Below, in pieces: positions 8,142 through 14,377 of a stretch of 17,394 nt of DNA. The notes under the pieces are model-generated. The model had not been told where the DNA came from and made no database searches. It was given only the letters and a program-made list of their open reading frames with translations. Source of the DNA: an uncultured Desulfobacca sp. (lineage in GTDB: Bacteria; Desulfobacterota; Desulfobaccia; Desulfobaccales; Desulfobaccaceae); NCBI GenBank assembly GCA_937958145.1, contig CALGOE010000039.1, positions 1 to 17,394 of the forward strand. The letters are read 5' to 3'. Position 1 is the first letter of the stretch; each line of letters begins with the position of its first letter. The position numbers and the translations under genes are program-made.

Positions 8142-9086
8142 ATGAATAATCCATTGGAACCGCAGCACGTGCCATCAGAATGGACCGACCCGCCCCGGGT
8201 GGAGGCTCAAGAAGAGCCCGGTCAGGAATTTCCCCATCATATTCCACCGCTCCATCTGATTCTCTTCCTGGCCACCGGCGTGACGACGATGATGGCCGGA
8301 GCCATGCAACAGGGAGTCATCCCCTGGGAAACGCCCTGGCAGCTTTACAAAGGCCTGCCGTTCTCCCTGACCCTGCTGCTGATCCTGCTCTGCCACGAGA
8401 TGGGCCACTATCTCAGTGCCCGTTATCATAATCTGAATGTTACCCTGCCGTATTTTCTGCCGGCGCCGCCCATCCCCTTTCTCATCGGCACCCTGGGGGC
8501 CTTTATCCGCATCCGTTCCCCCATCCTGAATAAACCGGCTCTCCTGGATGTGGGCGCGGCCGGACCGCTCTCGGGAGTGCTGGTGACCCTGCCCCTCCTG
8601 GTGCTGGGCCTGCAATTATCGGACATTCAGGTTCTTCCGGGCGGACCGGCGGAGATGGGCGGCATCGTCCTGGGCGAATCCCTGCTTTTCAAATTCATGT
8701 CCTGGCTGACCCTGGGCAGCCTGCCGGCGGACCATCATATTATTCTCCATCCCATGGCCTTTGCCGGCTGGATCGGCCTCCTGGTCACCAATATCAACCT
8801 GATTCCCGTGGGGCAGTTGGACGGCGGCCATGTGTCCTATGCTTTGTTCGGGGAGAAATCAACGGCCATCGCCAAGATTTTCTTCGGGTTGTTGATCGGC
8901 CTGGGCTTGATGTTCTGGTATGGCTGGCTGGTGTGGGTGATCATCCTCTATTTCATGGGTTTTAGCCATCCGCTGCCGTTGGAGTATTGGGTGGAACTGG
9001 ACAGCCGGCGGCGGGTCATCGGCTATCTGACCATAGCGGTGTTCGTGTTGACCTTCATGCCGGCACCTTTTCAGATTCACTGGTAA
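8142..9086 (+). CDS. Site-2 protease family (M50) membrane metallopeptidase
   Basis: This 314-residue protein has about six or seven hydrophobic segments. The zinc site is HEMGH (His85, Glu86, His89) within a membrane helix. The third ligand lies in LDGGH, with Asp227, following NLIPVGQ. An FLPAPPIPF segment at about 105-113 resembles the loop seen in EGY1-type, S2P-like proteases. Such enzymes cleave membrane proteins within or beside the bilayer; the substrate is unknown. No PDZ domain is visible. The N-terminal 30 residues are polar and proline/glutamate-rich. The ATG at 8142 is the only plausible start in frame, although GAGGAG lies unusually far upstream (about 19 bases). Confidence 0.92.
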   Translation: MNNPLEPQHVPSEWTDPPRVEAQEEPGQEFPHHIPPLHLILFLATGVTTMMAGAMQQGVIPWETPWQLYKGLPFSLTLLLILLCHEMGHYLSARYHNLNVTLPYFLPAPPIPFLIGTLGAFIRIRSPILNKPALLDVGAAGPLSGVLVTLPLLVLGLQLSDIQVLPGGPAEMGGIVLGESLLFKFMSWLTLGSLPADHHIILHPMAFAGWIGLLVTNINLIPVGQLDGGHVSYALFGEKSTAIAKIFFGLLIGLGLMFWYGWLVWVIILYFMGFSHPLPLEYWVELDSRRRVIGYLTIAVFVLTFMPAPFQIHW

Positions 9087-9232
9087 CCGTTTGGGAAGAA
9101 ACGACGAGCGGCGCAGGGGCTTGAGGGCAATGAGCCCTGTTCCCACTTTGCCTTGCGGCGTTGTCAAAAGGCCGGAAACATGGCTGGATGGCTTAAGCCT
9201 GCCGCCGTTTGAAGGGAGAAAGATAATAATCT

Positions 9233-9772
9233 ATGCCGTTTCGCCAGGAACTCTATAAATTTTGCCCCCAGTGCGGGGGGAGACTGGACAAAAAGGTCAT
9301 CCAACCGAAAGAGCCGCCGCGTCTGGTCTGCCGGGACTGTGGTTTTGTCTTTTATCTGGACCCAAAGCTGGCGGGCATTGCCATCATTCCCTGGCAAGGG
9401 GGCCTGGTCCTGGCCCGGCGGGCCATTGAGCCGGGCTATGGTCTTTGGGTGGCCCCGGGGGGCTTTGTGGATGTGGGGGAGCGGGTGGAGGAGGCGGTGA
9501 TGCGGGAGGTGCGGGAAGAAGTCCTTTTGGACATCCGCATTCAAAGGCTGCTCAATGTGTATTCCTACCGGGGCCGCAGCACCGTCATCGTCGCCTATGT
9601 GGCCGAAGTGGCAGGCGGCACGCCTGGTGCCGGCGATGAGACTCTGGAGGCCCGGGTCTTTCGCCCCGAGGAGATTCCCTGGGGCGAGATCGCCTTTGCC
9701 AGCACCCATGACGCCCTGCGGGACTATCTGCAGGTGGGCCCCCAGGCCGAATCGAGCCTGGTCGCGCCTTAG
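9233..9772 (+). CDS. Nudix hydrolase with N-terminal zinc ribbon (NudC-like layout)
   Basis: This 179-residue protein begins with a CxxC zinc ribbon (Cys11/14 and Cys33/36) and continues into a Nudix fold. The Nudix box runs from Gly77 through Glu83, Arg91-Glu92 and Glu95-Glu96, which supply the metal site. After EE the usual GU is replaced by hydrophobic residues (EEVLLD). The zinc ribbon before the Nudix domain recalls NADH pyrophosphatase NudC and related ADP-ribose or NAD hydrolases, but this protein is shorter and the SQPWPFPxS motif of NudC is absent, so the substrate is open. The ATG at 9233 is 14 bases after AAGGGAG. Its stop lies three bases from the end of the convergent Tpt1-like gene. 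Confidence 0.9.
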   Translation: MPFRQELYKFCPQCGGRLDKKVIQPKEPPRLVCRDCGFVFYLDPKLAGIAIIPWQGGLVLARRAIEPGYGLWVAPGGFVDVGERVEEAVMREVREEVLLDIRIQRLLNVYSYRGRSTVIVAYVAEVAGGTPGAGDETLEARVFRPEEIPWGEIAFASTHDALRDYLQVGPQAESSLVAP

Positions 9773-9775
9773 GAT

Positions 9776-10516
9776 TTAGGATTTTCGGCGGCGGCGTTGC
9801 TGCCGGGCAGCTTCTTTCCAGGCCGGTTCTTTTTTCCGGCCTTTTTCTTTCCAGGGCTTGACGGGCTGGCCCTGGATGTCCAGAAGAATGGAGCCGGGGG
9901 TTGGCGGTTCCGGCGGCTGTTTTTCGGGAGCCGGTTTGGCTGCAGGTTTTTTCGGCGCGGGCGGGAGTTGCAGAAACTCCGGGGCGATGGCGCCGCTCAG
10001 ATAGAGCTGGTCGCCGTAGGGGAAGAACTGTGCCCCTTGCGTGGCGGCCCGTTGGGCCTGGATGGTGACGAGCACGGCTTGGGGATCGCGGCGGCGGCCC
10101 AGGCGCCGGGCCACCTCGGGGTCGGCGGCGAGCACCAATTCCCGCTCATCATGAGGCTGTAAACCCCGGGTGGCCACCACTTCGTGGGATTTGGCCGTAA
10201 TGGCCCGATAGAGCAGGGGCGGCGGCCAGACCGGCTCGGCAGCCCGCAGGTCGGCCGGCCCCGGCTGCACGGCCCAGATATGGCTCTGGTCCATGGCCAG
10301 GGCTCCGGGGCGCAGCAGGTTGACCACCTCCTCGAGATGCGAGCGCCGGACGTACGCCCAGCCTTCCTCCTGAGCCAGGGCCCGGAGGAGCTCCTTGATG
10401 GCCAGCCGGCCCTGGGAATCCAACACCAGTCCGAATTCGTCGGGACGACGGCAGAGGATATAATCCAGCAGTTTGGCCAGGGACTCCCGGCGCTGTTGCG
10501 GTTGCCGCATGATCAC
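9776..10516 (-). CDS. Diverged Tpt1/KptA-like RNA 2'-phosphotransferase homologue
   Basis: This 246-residue protein follows the Tpt1/KptA layout: LAKLLDYIL near the N-terminus, then FGLVLD, an ELL helix, LLY at 101-103, GLQP at 118-121, and a final QLYLSG...APEFL segment. Active Tpt1 splits 2'-phosphate from spliced tRNA using NAD+. The usual catalytic positions look changed: the LRH motif reads LCR (21-23), the IRAxQGHS motif reads IWAVQPGP (80-87), and LYHGT reads LYRAIT. Arginines at 141-143 may keep the fourth site. Residues about 185-246 are a Pro/Lys/Arg-rich tail absent from typical 180-residue members. The start may be GTG 10516 or ATG 10510; neither has a good ribosome site. Assignment rests on pattern, not a search. 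Confidence 0.68.
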   Translation of the reverse strand: MIMRQPQQRRESLAKLLDYILCRRPDEFGLVLDSQGRLAIKELLRALAQEEGWAYVRRSHLEEVVNLLRPGALAMDQSHIWAVQPGPADLRAAEPVWPPPLLYRAITAKSHEVVATRGLQPHDERELVLAADPEVARRLGRRRDPQAVLVTIQAQRAATQGAQFFPYGDQLYLSGAIAPEFLQLPPAPKKPAAKPAPEKQPPEPPTPGSILLDIQGQPVKPWKEKGRKKEPAWKEAARQQRRRRKS

Positions 10517-10582
10517 ACCCCAAGAGAAAAGGAGGAAAGGGCAAGGCGATTTTTAGCTTTCACAAATAGTATCTCAAAGCCA

Positions 10583-10610
10583 TTGACAAGGCCAGTGAGA
10601 GTGATAAAAT
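10583..10610 (+). promoter_or_regulatory. Strong sigma-70-type promoter for the zincin gene
   Basis: A perfect TTGACA (10583-10588), a 16-base spacer and TAAAAT (10605-10610). This places a transcription start near 10616, about 24 bases before ATG 10640. It is the best-formed promoter in the window, and it rules out the much longer reading frame that starts at 10184. Confidence 0.72.
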
Positions 10611-10639
10611 TTCAGTTTGAACATGGTAGGTGGCGGCTT

Positions 10640-11152
10640 ATGCAGTTGCGGCGTTTTCAAAGTTCCGAGAAGCCCATCATCCAGGAAGCGATTCTCATTG
10701 CCGAGGAAGCTACCAGTGATTTTTTTAAGCTTTCCCCCAGTCACTGGCGGCGGGCCCGGTATGACATCCTCACCCTGGAGCATCTGCGGCAGGAGGAGAT
10801 AGCGCCCAGGGCCTTGGCCCAGGTGGCCAAATACACCTGCAGTCCGCCGGGGCGGGAACTGAAGTCGGCCCAGTTTGATCTGTACCGCATCTGTCTGCAA
10901 GATCATAATATCTTGCGCACCCTGGAAAAAGAGGGCACCCCGGGGTTGCGCCCGCTGCTCATATATATTGTTACCCACGAGTTGGTTCATATTGTCCGGT
11001 TCAGCCATTTTCAGCAGCTCTTCGAGGTTTCAGCCGCGGAGAGAGAAGCCGAGGAGGCCCGGGTGCACGCCCTGACGTGGGAAATCCTGCGCCCCTATCG
11101 TTGCCCTGACGTGGCAGAGATTGCCCTGCATTATCAATATTACCATAATTAA
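10640..11152 (+). CDS. Uncharacterised zincin-like protein with HELVH motif
   Basis: I do not recognise a named family. The 170-residue protein carries HELVH at 113-117, the zinc and catalytic motif of zincin metallopeptidases. A Glu-rich stretch (AAEREAEEARVH) about 20 residues later could supply the third ligand. There is no signal peptide or membrane segment, so it should be cytosolic. The N-terminal part is mixed charged helix with a SPSHWRRARYDIL segment. The ATG at 10640 has GGTAGGTGG seven bases ahead and a clear promoter upstream, so this start is well supported even though the frame stays open to the left over the antisense Tpt1-like gene. An FmdB-like zinc-ribbon gene follows. It could be a protease, or a zinc-binding protein without activity. 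Confidence 0.8.
   Translation: MQLRRFQSSEKPIIQEAILIAEEATSDFFKLSPSHWRRARYDILTLEHLRQEEIAPRALAQVAKYTCSPPGRELKSAQFDLYRICLQDHNILRTLEKEGTPGLRPLLIYIVTHELVHIVRFSHFQQLFEVSAAEREAEEARVHALTWEILRPYRCPDVAEIALHYQYYHN
11121..11149 (+). promoter_or_regulatory. Candidate promoter for the FmdB-like gene, inside the zincin 3' end
   Basis: TTGCCC (11121-11126), a 17-base spacer and CATAAT (11144-11149, 5 of 6 matches to TATAAT). The predicted start lies about 35 bases before ATG 11191. If active, fmdB can be transcribed without the zincin gene. Confidence 0.45.
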
Positions 11153-11190
11153 TAAAATTTTTCCGCCTGATGGAAGGAGGTTTGTCGGTC

Positions 11191-11466
11191 ATGCCCATTT
11201 ATGAGTACCAGTGTGATGCTTGTGGCCAGATCATTGAAGCATGGCAGAAGTTTTCGGATGCACCGCTGACTACATGCAAACACTGTCAAGGCCACCTCAC
11301 CAAGCTCATTTCCCATAGTGCTTTCCATCTCAAAGGCGGCGGCTGGTATGTGAGCGAATACGGCAGCAAGAAACCCAACAGCGCTCCGGCCAGTGCCGGT
11401 GCCAGCGAGAGCAAGGGCGAGGCCAAGTCCGAGCCGGCGGCGCCGGCGGCCAAGGCTGATGAATAA
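11191..11466 (+). CDS. FmdB-family zinc ribbon protein
   Basis: This 91-residue protein opens with MPIYEYQCDACG, the family signature. Two CxxC pairs (Cys8/11 and Cys29/32) form a single zinc ribbon. Residues from about 52 on are an Ala/Ser/Lys/Glu low-complexity tail, common in this family. FmdB-type proteins are thought to be regulatory, after the putative regulator of formamidase/acetamidase, but most have no known role. The ATG at 11191 has a perfect AAGGAGG ten bases ahead; an in-frame ATG at 11170 lies upstream of that site and is rejected. A strong terminator follows 25 bases after the stop. Confidence 0.92.
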   Translation: MPIYEYQCDACGQIIEAWQKFSDAPLTTCKHCQGHLTKLISHSAFHLKGGGWYVSEYGSKKPNSAPASAGASESKGEAKSEPAAPAAKADE

Positions 11467-11491
11467 GCCGTATTGACCCACAGACCCAAGG

Positions 11492-11523
11492 GAGCAAGGA
11501 CAAGACGCCTTGCTCTTTTTTTT
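11492..11523 (+). terminator. Intrinsic terminator after the FmdB-like gene
   Basis: GAGCAAGG (11492-11499) and CCTTGCTC (11508-11515) form a perfect 8-bp stem with an 8-base loop, followed at once by eight T's (11516-11523). It ends the zincin-FmdB unit and lies 26 bases before the next plus-strand start codon. Confidence 0.93.
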
Positions 11524-11549
11524 CCCTGTCACCTCATGAGGATACCCTT

Positions 11550-12128
11550 ATGGCAGAAATCAAGAGCGCTCTGGAGCTGGCTTTGGAGAAAGCTGAACGC
11601 ATCGGCAAAGCCTCTCCCGAAGAGATGCAGAAATTAAAATGGCAGGAGCAGGCCCGCCATCTGGCCGCAGAATTCTTGCGGGAAGAGGTTGATCTGGCCG
11701 CGGCCCTGCAGAAATTTCCCCCCGAGGCGCAACCGGCTTTGAGCGGGCAGATTCGAGAGATCCTGCTCCGCAATATCACTCTGCCCCGGGAGGGCCGGGT
11801 AGAGGAGTCCGTCCAGAAGGCTATGGCCGGGATACTGCAAGTCAGCCGGGACAAGAAGGCGGCTCAACGGGTGTTGCAAGAGATCGACCGGATTTTTAAG
11901 AGTTTTCTGCAGGTCCGGCAGAATGCCCTGGAACAGCTGAAGGCCCAGTTCAACATGCAACTGGACAGCGTCAAAAAGGCCCTGGAAGCGCAGATGCACC
12001 GGCAAATAAAGGTGGATGTGGAGCAGAGCCCGCAGTTTCAGGAACAATGGCGGGGGTTCGAGGCCCAACTGCTGCAACAATTTGAGCCGCTGCTGGAAAA
12101 ACATAAGAACATGTTGGCCACCCTTTAG
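11550..12128 (+). CDS. Helical, coiled-coil-rich protein of unknown function
   Basis: I do not recognise this 192-residue protein. It is nearly all predicted helix, rich in Lys, Glu, Gln, Leu and Ala, with heptad-like stretches at about residues 1-45 and 100-190. It has no cysteine, signal peptide or membrane segment and no catalytic motif. The composition suggests a cytosolic structural or adaptor protein that self-associates. The ATG at 11550 has TGAGGA six bases ahead, which supports it as a real gene. It starts only 26 bases after a strong terminator, so its own promoter would have to overlap that hairpin, or it is read through. Its stop overlaps the stop of the convergent amidohydrolase gene by four bases. 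Confidence 0.8.
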   Translation: MAEIKSALELALEKAERIGKASPEEMQKLKWQEQARHLAAEFLREEVDLAAALQKFPPEAQPALSGQIREILLRNITLPREGRVEESVQKAMAGILQVSRDKKAAQRVLQEIDRIFKSFLQVRQNALEQLKAQFNMQLDSVKKALEAQMHRQIKVDVEQSPQFQEQWRGFEAQLLQQFEPLLEKHKNMLATL

Positions 12129-12895
12129 CGGCCCGCCGCGGGTGGGCGGGCCGCCTGCAGGCGGAGCCAGTTTTCCGCCAGGACGGCCTGCTGCACCGCC
12201 GCCGAACCAGTCAATGACAGCACTTTTTCTTTTTCTGCCAGGGGATCGCCGAAGGGATAATCGCTGCCGAAGAGAAGGCGGGTGGCGCCGAAATTCTGCA
12301 GGTAGTCTGTGATTTCAGCAGGACCGGCCAGGGCGGTGTCGGCGTAGACCTGGGGCAATTCCCAGATGCCCAGGGCTTTCAGACGGTGATAGCCGCCGTT
12401 GAGCAGACCCAGATGGGGGATGATGACGGTGGCCCGGGGCGCCAATTCCCGGAGAAAAAAGAGCGTATGGGCCAGGGACTCCTCCAACAGGATGGGCAGA
12501 TTCAGTGCCAGGGCCCTGGCGAGAAATTGCCGACAGCGGGGATCGTCGTATTGATACTCCGGTTCGTTATCATGCCGGTGCCATTTTATCGCCGCATAGG
12601 CGGCGTCTAATTCCTCCCAGGCAAAATCGTTCCAGACAAAAAAATAGGGATAAAGGGTGAAATCCGGGTCCTGGAGGGAGCGGAGATAATGATGAGCCCG
12701 GCGCCGGCACTCCTGCCAGGCCGGGCTGTCGACAAAAGACCGGTCATGGCGGTCATAAATGTCCTCCACCGGCGGGATCAGGCCGGCGCCGGTGATGTGG
12801 GCGGCCACCAGGCGGGACCGGACGCTTGGCCACGGCCAGGCCACGTGCTGCACCCCGCAGTGCAGGTGGCAGTCGATGCAGGGGAGGACGGCCAT
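12125..12895 (-). CDS. Amidohydrolase-family metal-dependent hydrolase (Amidohydro_2 type)
   Basis: This 256-residue protein has the marks of a TIM-barrel metallohydrolase: HxH at His10/His12 in CIDCHLHCG, a mid-barrel KWHRHDNEPEYQY segment, His161 in IIPHLG, and Asp212 in LLFGSDYPFGDP. These four positions are the usual metal and catalytic residues of the COG2159 branch, which includes decarboxylases and hydrolases. The substrate is not predictable. The ATG at 12895 has GAGGG four bases ahead and lies six bases downstream of the DUF498 gene, so the two probably form one operon. Confidence 0.88.
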   Translation of the reverse strand: MAVLPCIDCHLHCGVQHVAWPWPSVRSRLVAAHITGAGLIPPVEDIYDRHDRSFVDSPAWQECRRRAHHYLRSLQDPDFTLYPYFFVWNDFAWEELDAAYAAIKWHRHDNEPEYQYDDPRCRQFLARALALNLPILLEESLAHTLFFLRELAPRATVIIPHLGLLNGGYHRLKALGIWELPQVYADTALAGPAEITDYLQNFGATRLLFGSDYPFGDPLAEKEKVLSLTGSAAVQQAVLAENWLRLQAARPPAAGR

Positions 12896-12901
12896 AAACC
12901 C

Positions 12902-13243
12902 TCAGCAGGTCAGATGCAGCGCCGCCGCTACGGCGCGTTTGCCAGTGAGGGCGTTGAAGGTGCGGCAGGCCTCGGCTGTGGGCAAGACGATTAAGTCGAT
13001 GCCGTAAGACTTCAGGGCGCTGGCCAGTGCCGGGTCCACCTGCATCTTGCCGGGCTGGCCCTGACCGACGATCAGCACTTCGGGTTTGGCCTTGAGGACT
13101 GCCGGGATATCGGCCAGCTGCAGGAGATGGCCTTGTTGTCGCCACCAGGAGTCCTGAATGCCATCGGGCAACAGGATAACATCCTGGGTATAGGTCTGGC
13201 CGTCCACCACGAGGCGGCCGAAATCATAGGAGTCGATATGCAT
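12902..13243 (-). CDS. Mth938/DUF498-domain protein (NDUFAF3-like fold)
   Basis: This 113-residue protein matches the small Mth938-like alpha/beta domain: an N-terminal IDSYDFGRLVVDGQTYTQDVILLP strand region, PEVLIVGQGQPG in the middle, and a C-terminal IDLIVLPTAEACRTFNAL. The eukaryotic homologue NDUFAF3 helps assemble respiratory complex I; bacterial members have no settled function. The frame stays open upstream to 13354, but the ATG at 13243 has AGGAG eight to nine bases ahead and gives the family N-terminus. The gene leads a two-gene unit with the amidohydrolase and is divergent from trmJ. Confidence 0.87.
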   Translation of the reverse strand: MHIDSYDFGRLVVDGQTYTQDVILLPDGIQDSWWRQQGHLLQLADIPAVLKAKPEVLIVGQGQPGKMQVDPALASALKSYGIDLIVLPTAEACRTFNALTGKRAVAAALHLTC

Positions 13244-13325
13244 GCGATGGGCTCCTGTTCTGAGCGGGTCGATGGCTGCACGTTGCCAACTCTCAGAGGA
13301 TACGGGACAGGGGGCGGGTTGCCGG

Positions 13326-13342
13326 CTTGACCTGTGGTCAAG
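13326..13342. promoter_or_regulatory. Perfect 7+7 palindrome in the divergent DUF498-trmJ region
   Basis: CTTGACC-TGT-GGTCAAG is a perfect inverted repeat with a three-base centre, about 85 bases upstream of the DUF498 start. Its size and symmetry fit a dimeric repressor or activator site. Which regulator binds it is unknown. Confidence 0.45.
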
Positions 13343-13398
13343 TGGGCAGCTCATGGGGGGCGAGCCGGAGGCCCCCTCCCCGTGACCATTTTTAATCT

Positions 13399-13406
13399 AT
13401 TATAAT
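13399..13406. promoter_or_regulatory. Shared -10-like ATTATAAT between divergent genes
   Basis: The self-complementary ATTATAAT gives a TATAAT on both strands (plus 13401-13406, minus 13404-13399). The -35 regions on both sides are weak, so promoter assignment is tentative. A similar arrangement is seen between lon and the APH-like gene. Confidence 0.35.
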
Positions 13407-13483
13407 CCAAGAAGGCGCACATGTGCCAGGGGGAGGGGAGCAGTGGCTCCAGATTCCCTGGCCGGGGAATAGAAAAACACTCC

Positions 13484-14236
13484 ATGGCAAATACAGACCG
13501 GGTTAATCTGGCAAATCTGACCATCGTTTTACACAAACCCCGGTTGGCCGAAAACATCGGCGCGGCGGCGCGGGCGGCCCGGAATATGGGTCTGGGGCGA
13601 CTTCTGGTGGTCCAGCCCGAGGACCTGGATCAGGAGCGGATGCTGAAGATGGCGACCGGTCCCTCGGCTGCGCTGATCCACCAGCTCAGGGTTTATGACG
13701 ATCTGGCCACGGCCCTGGGCGGATTTCAGTATATTGTCGGCACGACGGCGCGGCTGGGTGGGGCGTATCGCCAAAGTCCGTTGCCGCCCCGGGAAATGGC
13801 CCAGCAATTGGTGGCCATCTCCCAACGCAATCAGGTGGCGCTGCTGTTCGGGCCGGAAAACTGGGGGTTGACCAACGAAGAGCTGGCCCTCTGCCATGCC
13901 CTGGTAACCATCCCCACCGCGGATTTCCGGTCGCTCAATCTGGCCCAGGCCGTTCTGGTCGTGGCTTATGAGATTTTCCTGGCCCGGGCGGACCTGCCGC
14001 CTCGCTTTATACCCCGCTTGGCCAATTCTTTTGAATTGGAGGCGATGTATGCCGAGTTGCAGGAAACCCTGATGAAAATCAACTATATCGGCCATCAGAA
14101 CCCGGAACTGTGGATGATGCGGATCCGGCGGTTTTTTTCCCGCCATGGCCTCCGGGCGGCGGAGGTGCAGGTCGTGCGGGGCATTTGCCGCCAGATTGAC
14201 TGGTACGTGCGGCGCCGTCTGCTGCAGAAGAGTTAG
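13484..14236 (+). CDS. TrmJ-like SPOUT RNA 2'-O-methyltransferase
   Basis: This 250-residue SpoU-family enzyme transfers methyl from S-adenosylmethionine to a ribose 2'-OH. The three SpoU motifs are present: NIGAAARAARNMG near the N-terminus, LFGPENWGLTNEEL (GPE at 123-125), and ADFRSLNLAQAV with SLN at 150-152. The C-terminal roughly 80 residues resemble the helical extension of TrmJ, which modifies position 32 of tRNAs. An rRNA target cannot be excluded. The ATG at 13484 starts just ahead of the conserved core; an upstream in-frame ATG at 13421 would add 21 residues with no family resemblance. The ribosome site is weak in either case. Confidence 0.9.
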   Translation: MANTDRVNLANLTIVLHKPRLAENIGAAARAARNMGLGRLLVVQPEDLDQERMLKMATGPSAALIHQLRVYDDLATALGGFQYIVGTTARLGGAYRQSPLPPREMAQQLVAISQRNQVALLFGPENWGLTNEELALCHALVTIPTADFRSLNLAQAVLVVAYEIFLARADLPPRFIPRLANSFELEAMYAELQETLMKINYIGHQNPELWMMRIRRFFSRHGLRAAEVQVVRGICRQIDWYVRRRLLQKS

Positions 14237-14279
14237 CGATCCGTGGCGGCAGTAGTGGCGGGTGGTTGAAAAAGTGCTG

Positions 14280-14304
14280 GCAGGGGAGGGGCCGAGGCCC
14301 CTGC
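14280..14304 (+). other. Hairpin after trmJ
   Basis: GCAGGGG (14280-14286) pairs with CCCCTGC (14298-14304). A second overlapping option pairs GGCAGG (14279-14284) with CCTGCC (14307-14312). There is no T-tract, so it may be a Rho-dependent or stabilising structure, or simply GC-rich sequence, 43 bases past the trmJ stop. Confidence 0.35.
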
Positions 14305-14377
14305 AGCCTGCCTGAAGACGCCCCGAGGTGGTCCGGGGGAGAAGGATGCAGCCGCACCCGGCTGAAAGTGCTTGAGA

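Noticed and set aside
9105..9140. Hairpin downstream of the M50 peptidase as a terminator
   Set aside because: The CAGGGGCT...AGCCCTG pairing needs a bulge and has no T-tract after it.
10184..10639. Upstream extension of the zincin frame to 10184
   Set aside because: The extension is antisense to the Tpt1-like gene. The promoter at 10583-10610 and ribosome site at 10624-10632 place the real start at 10640.
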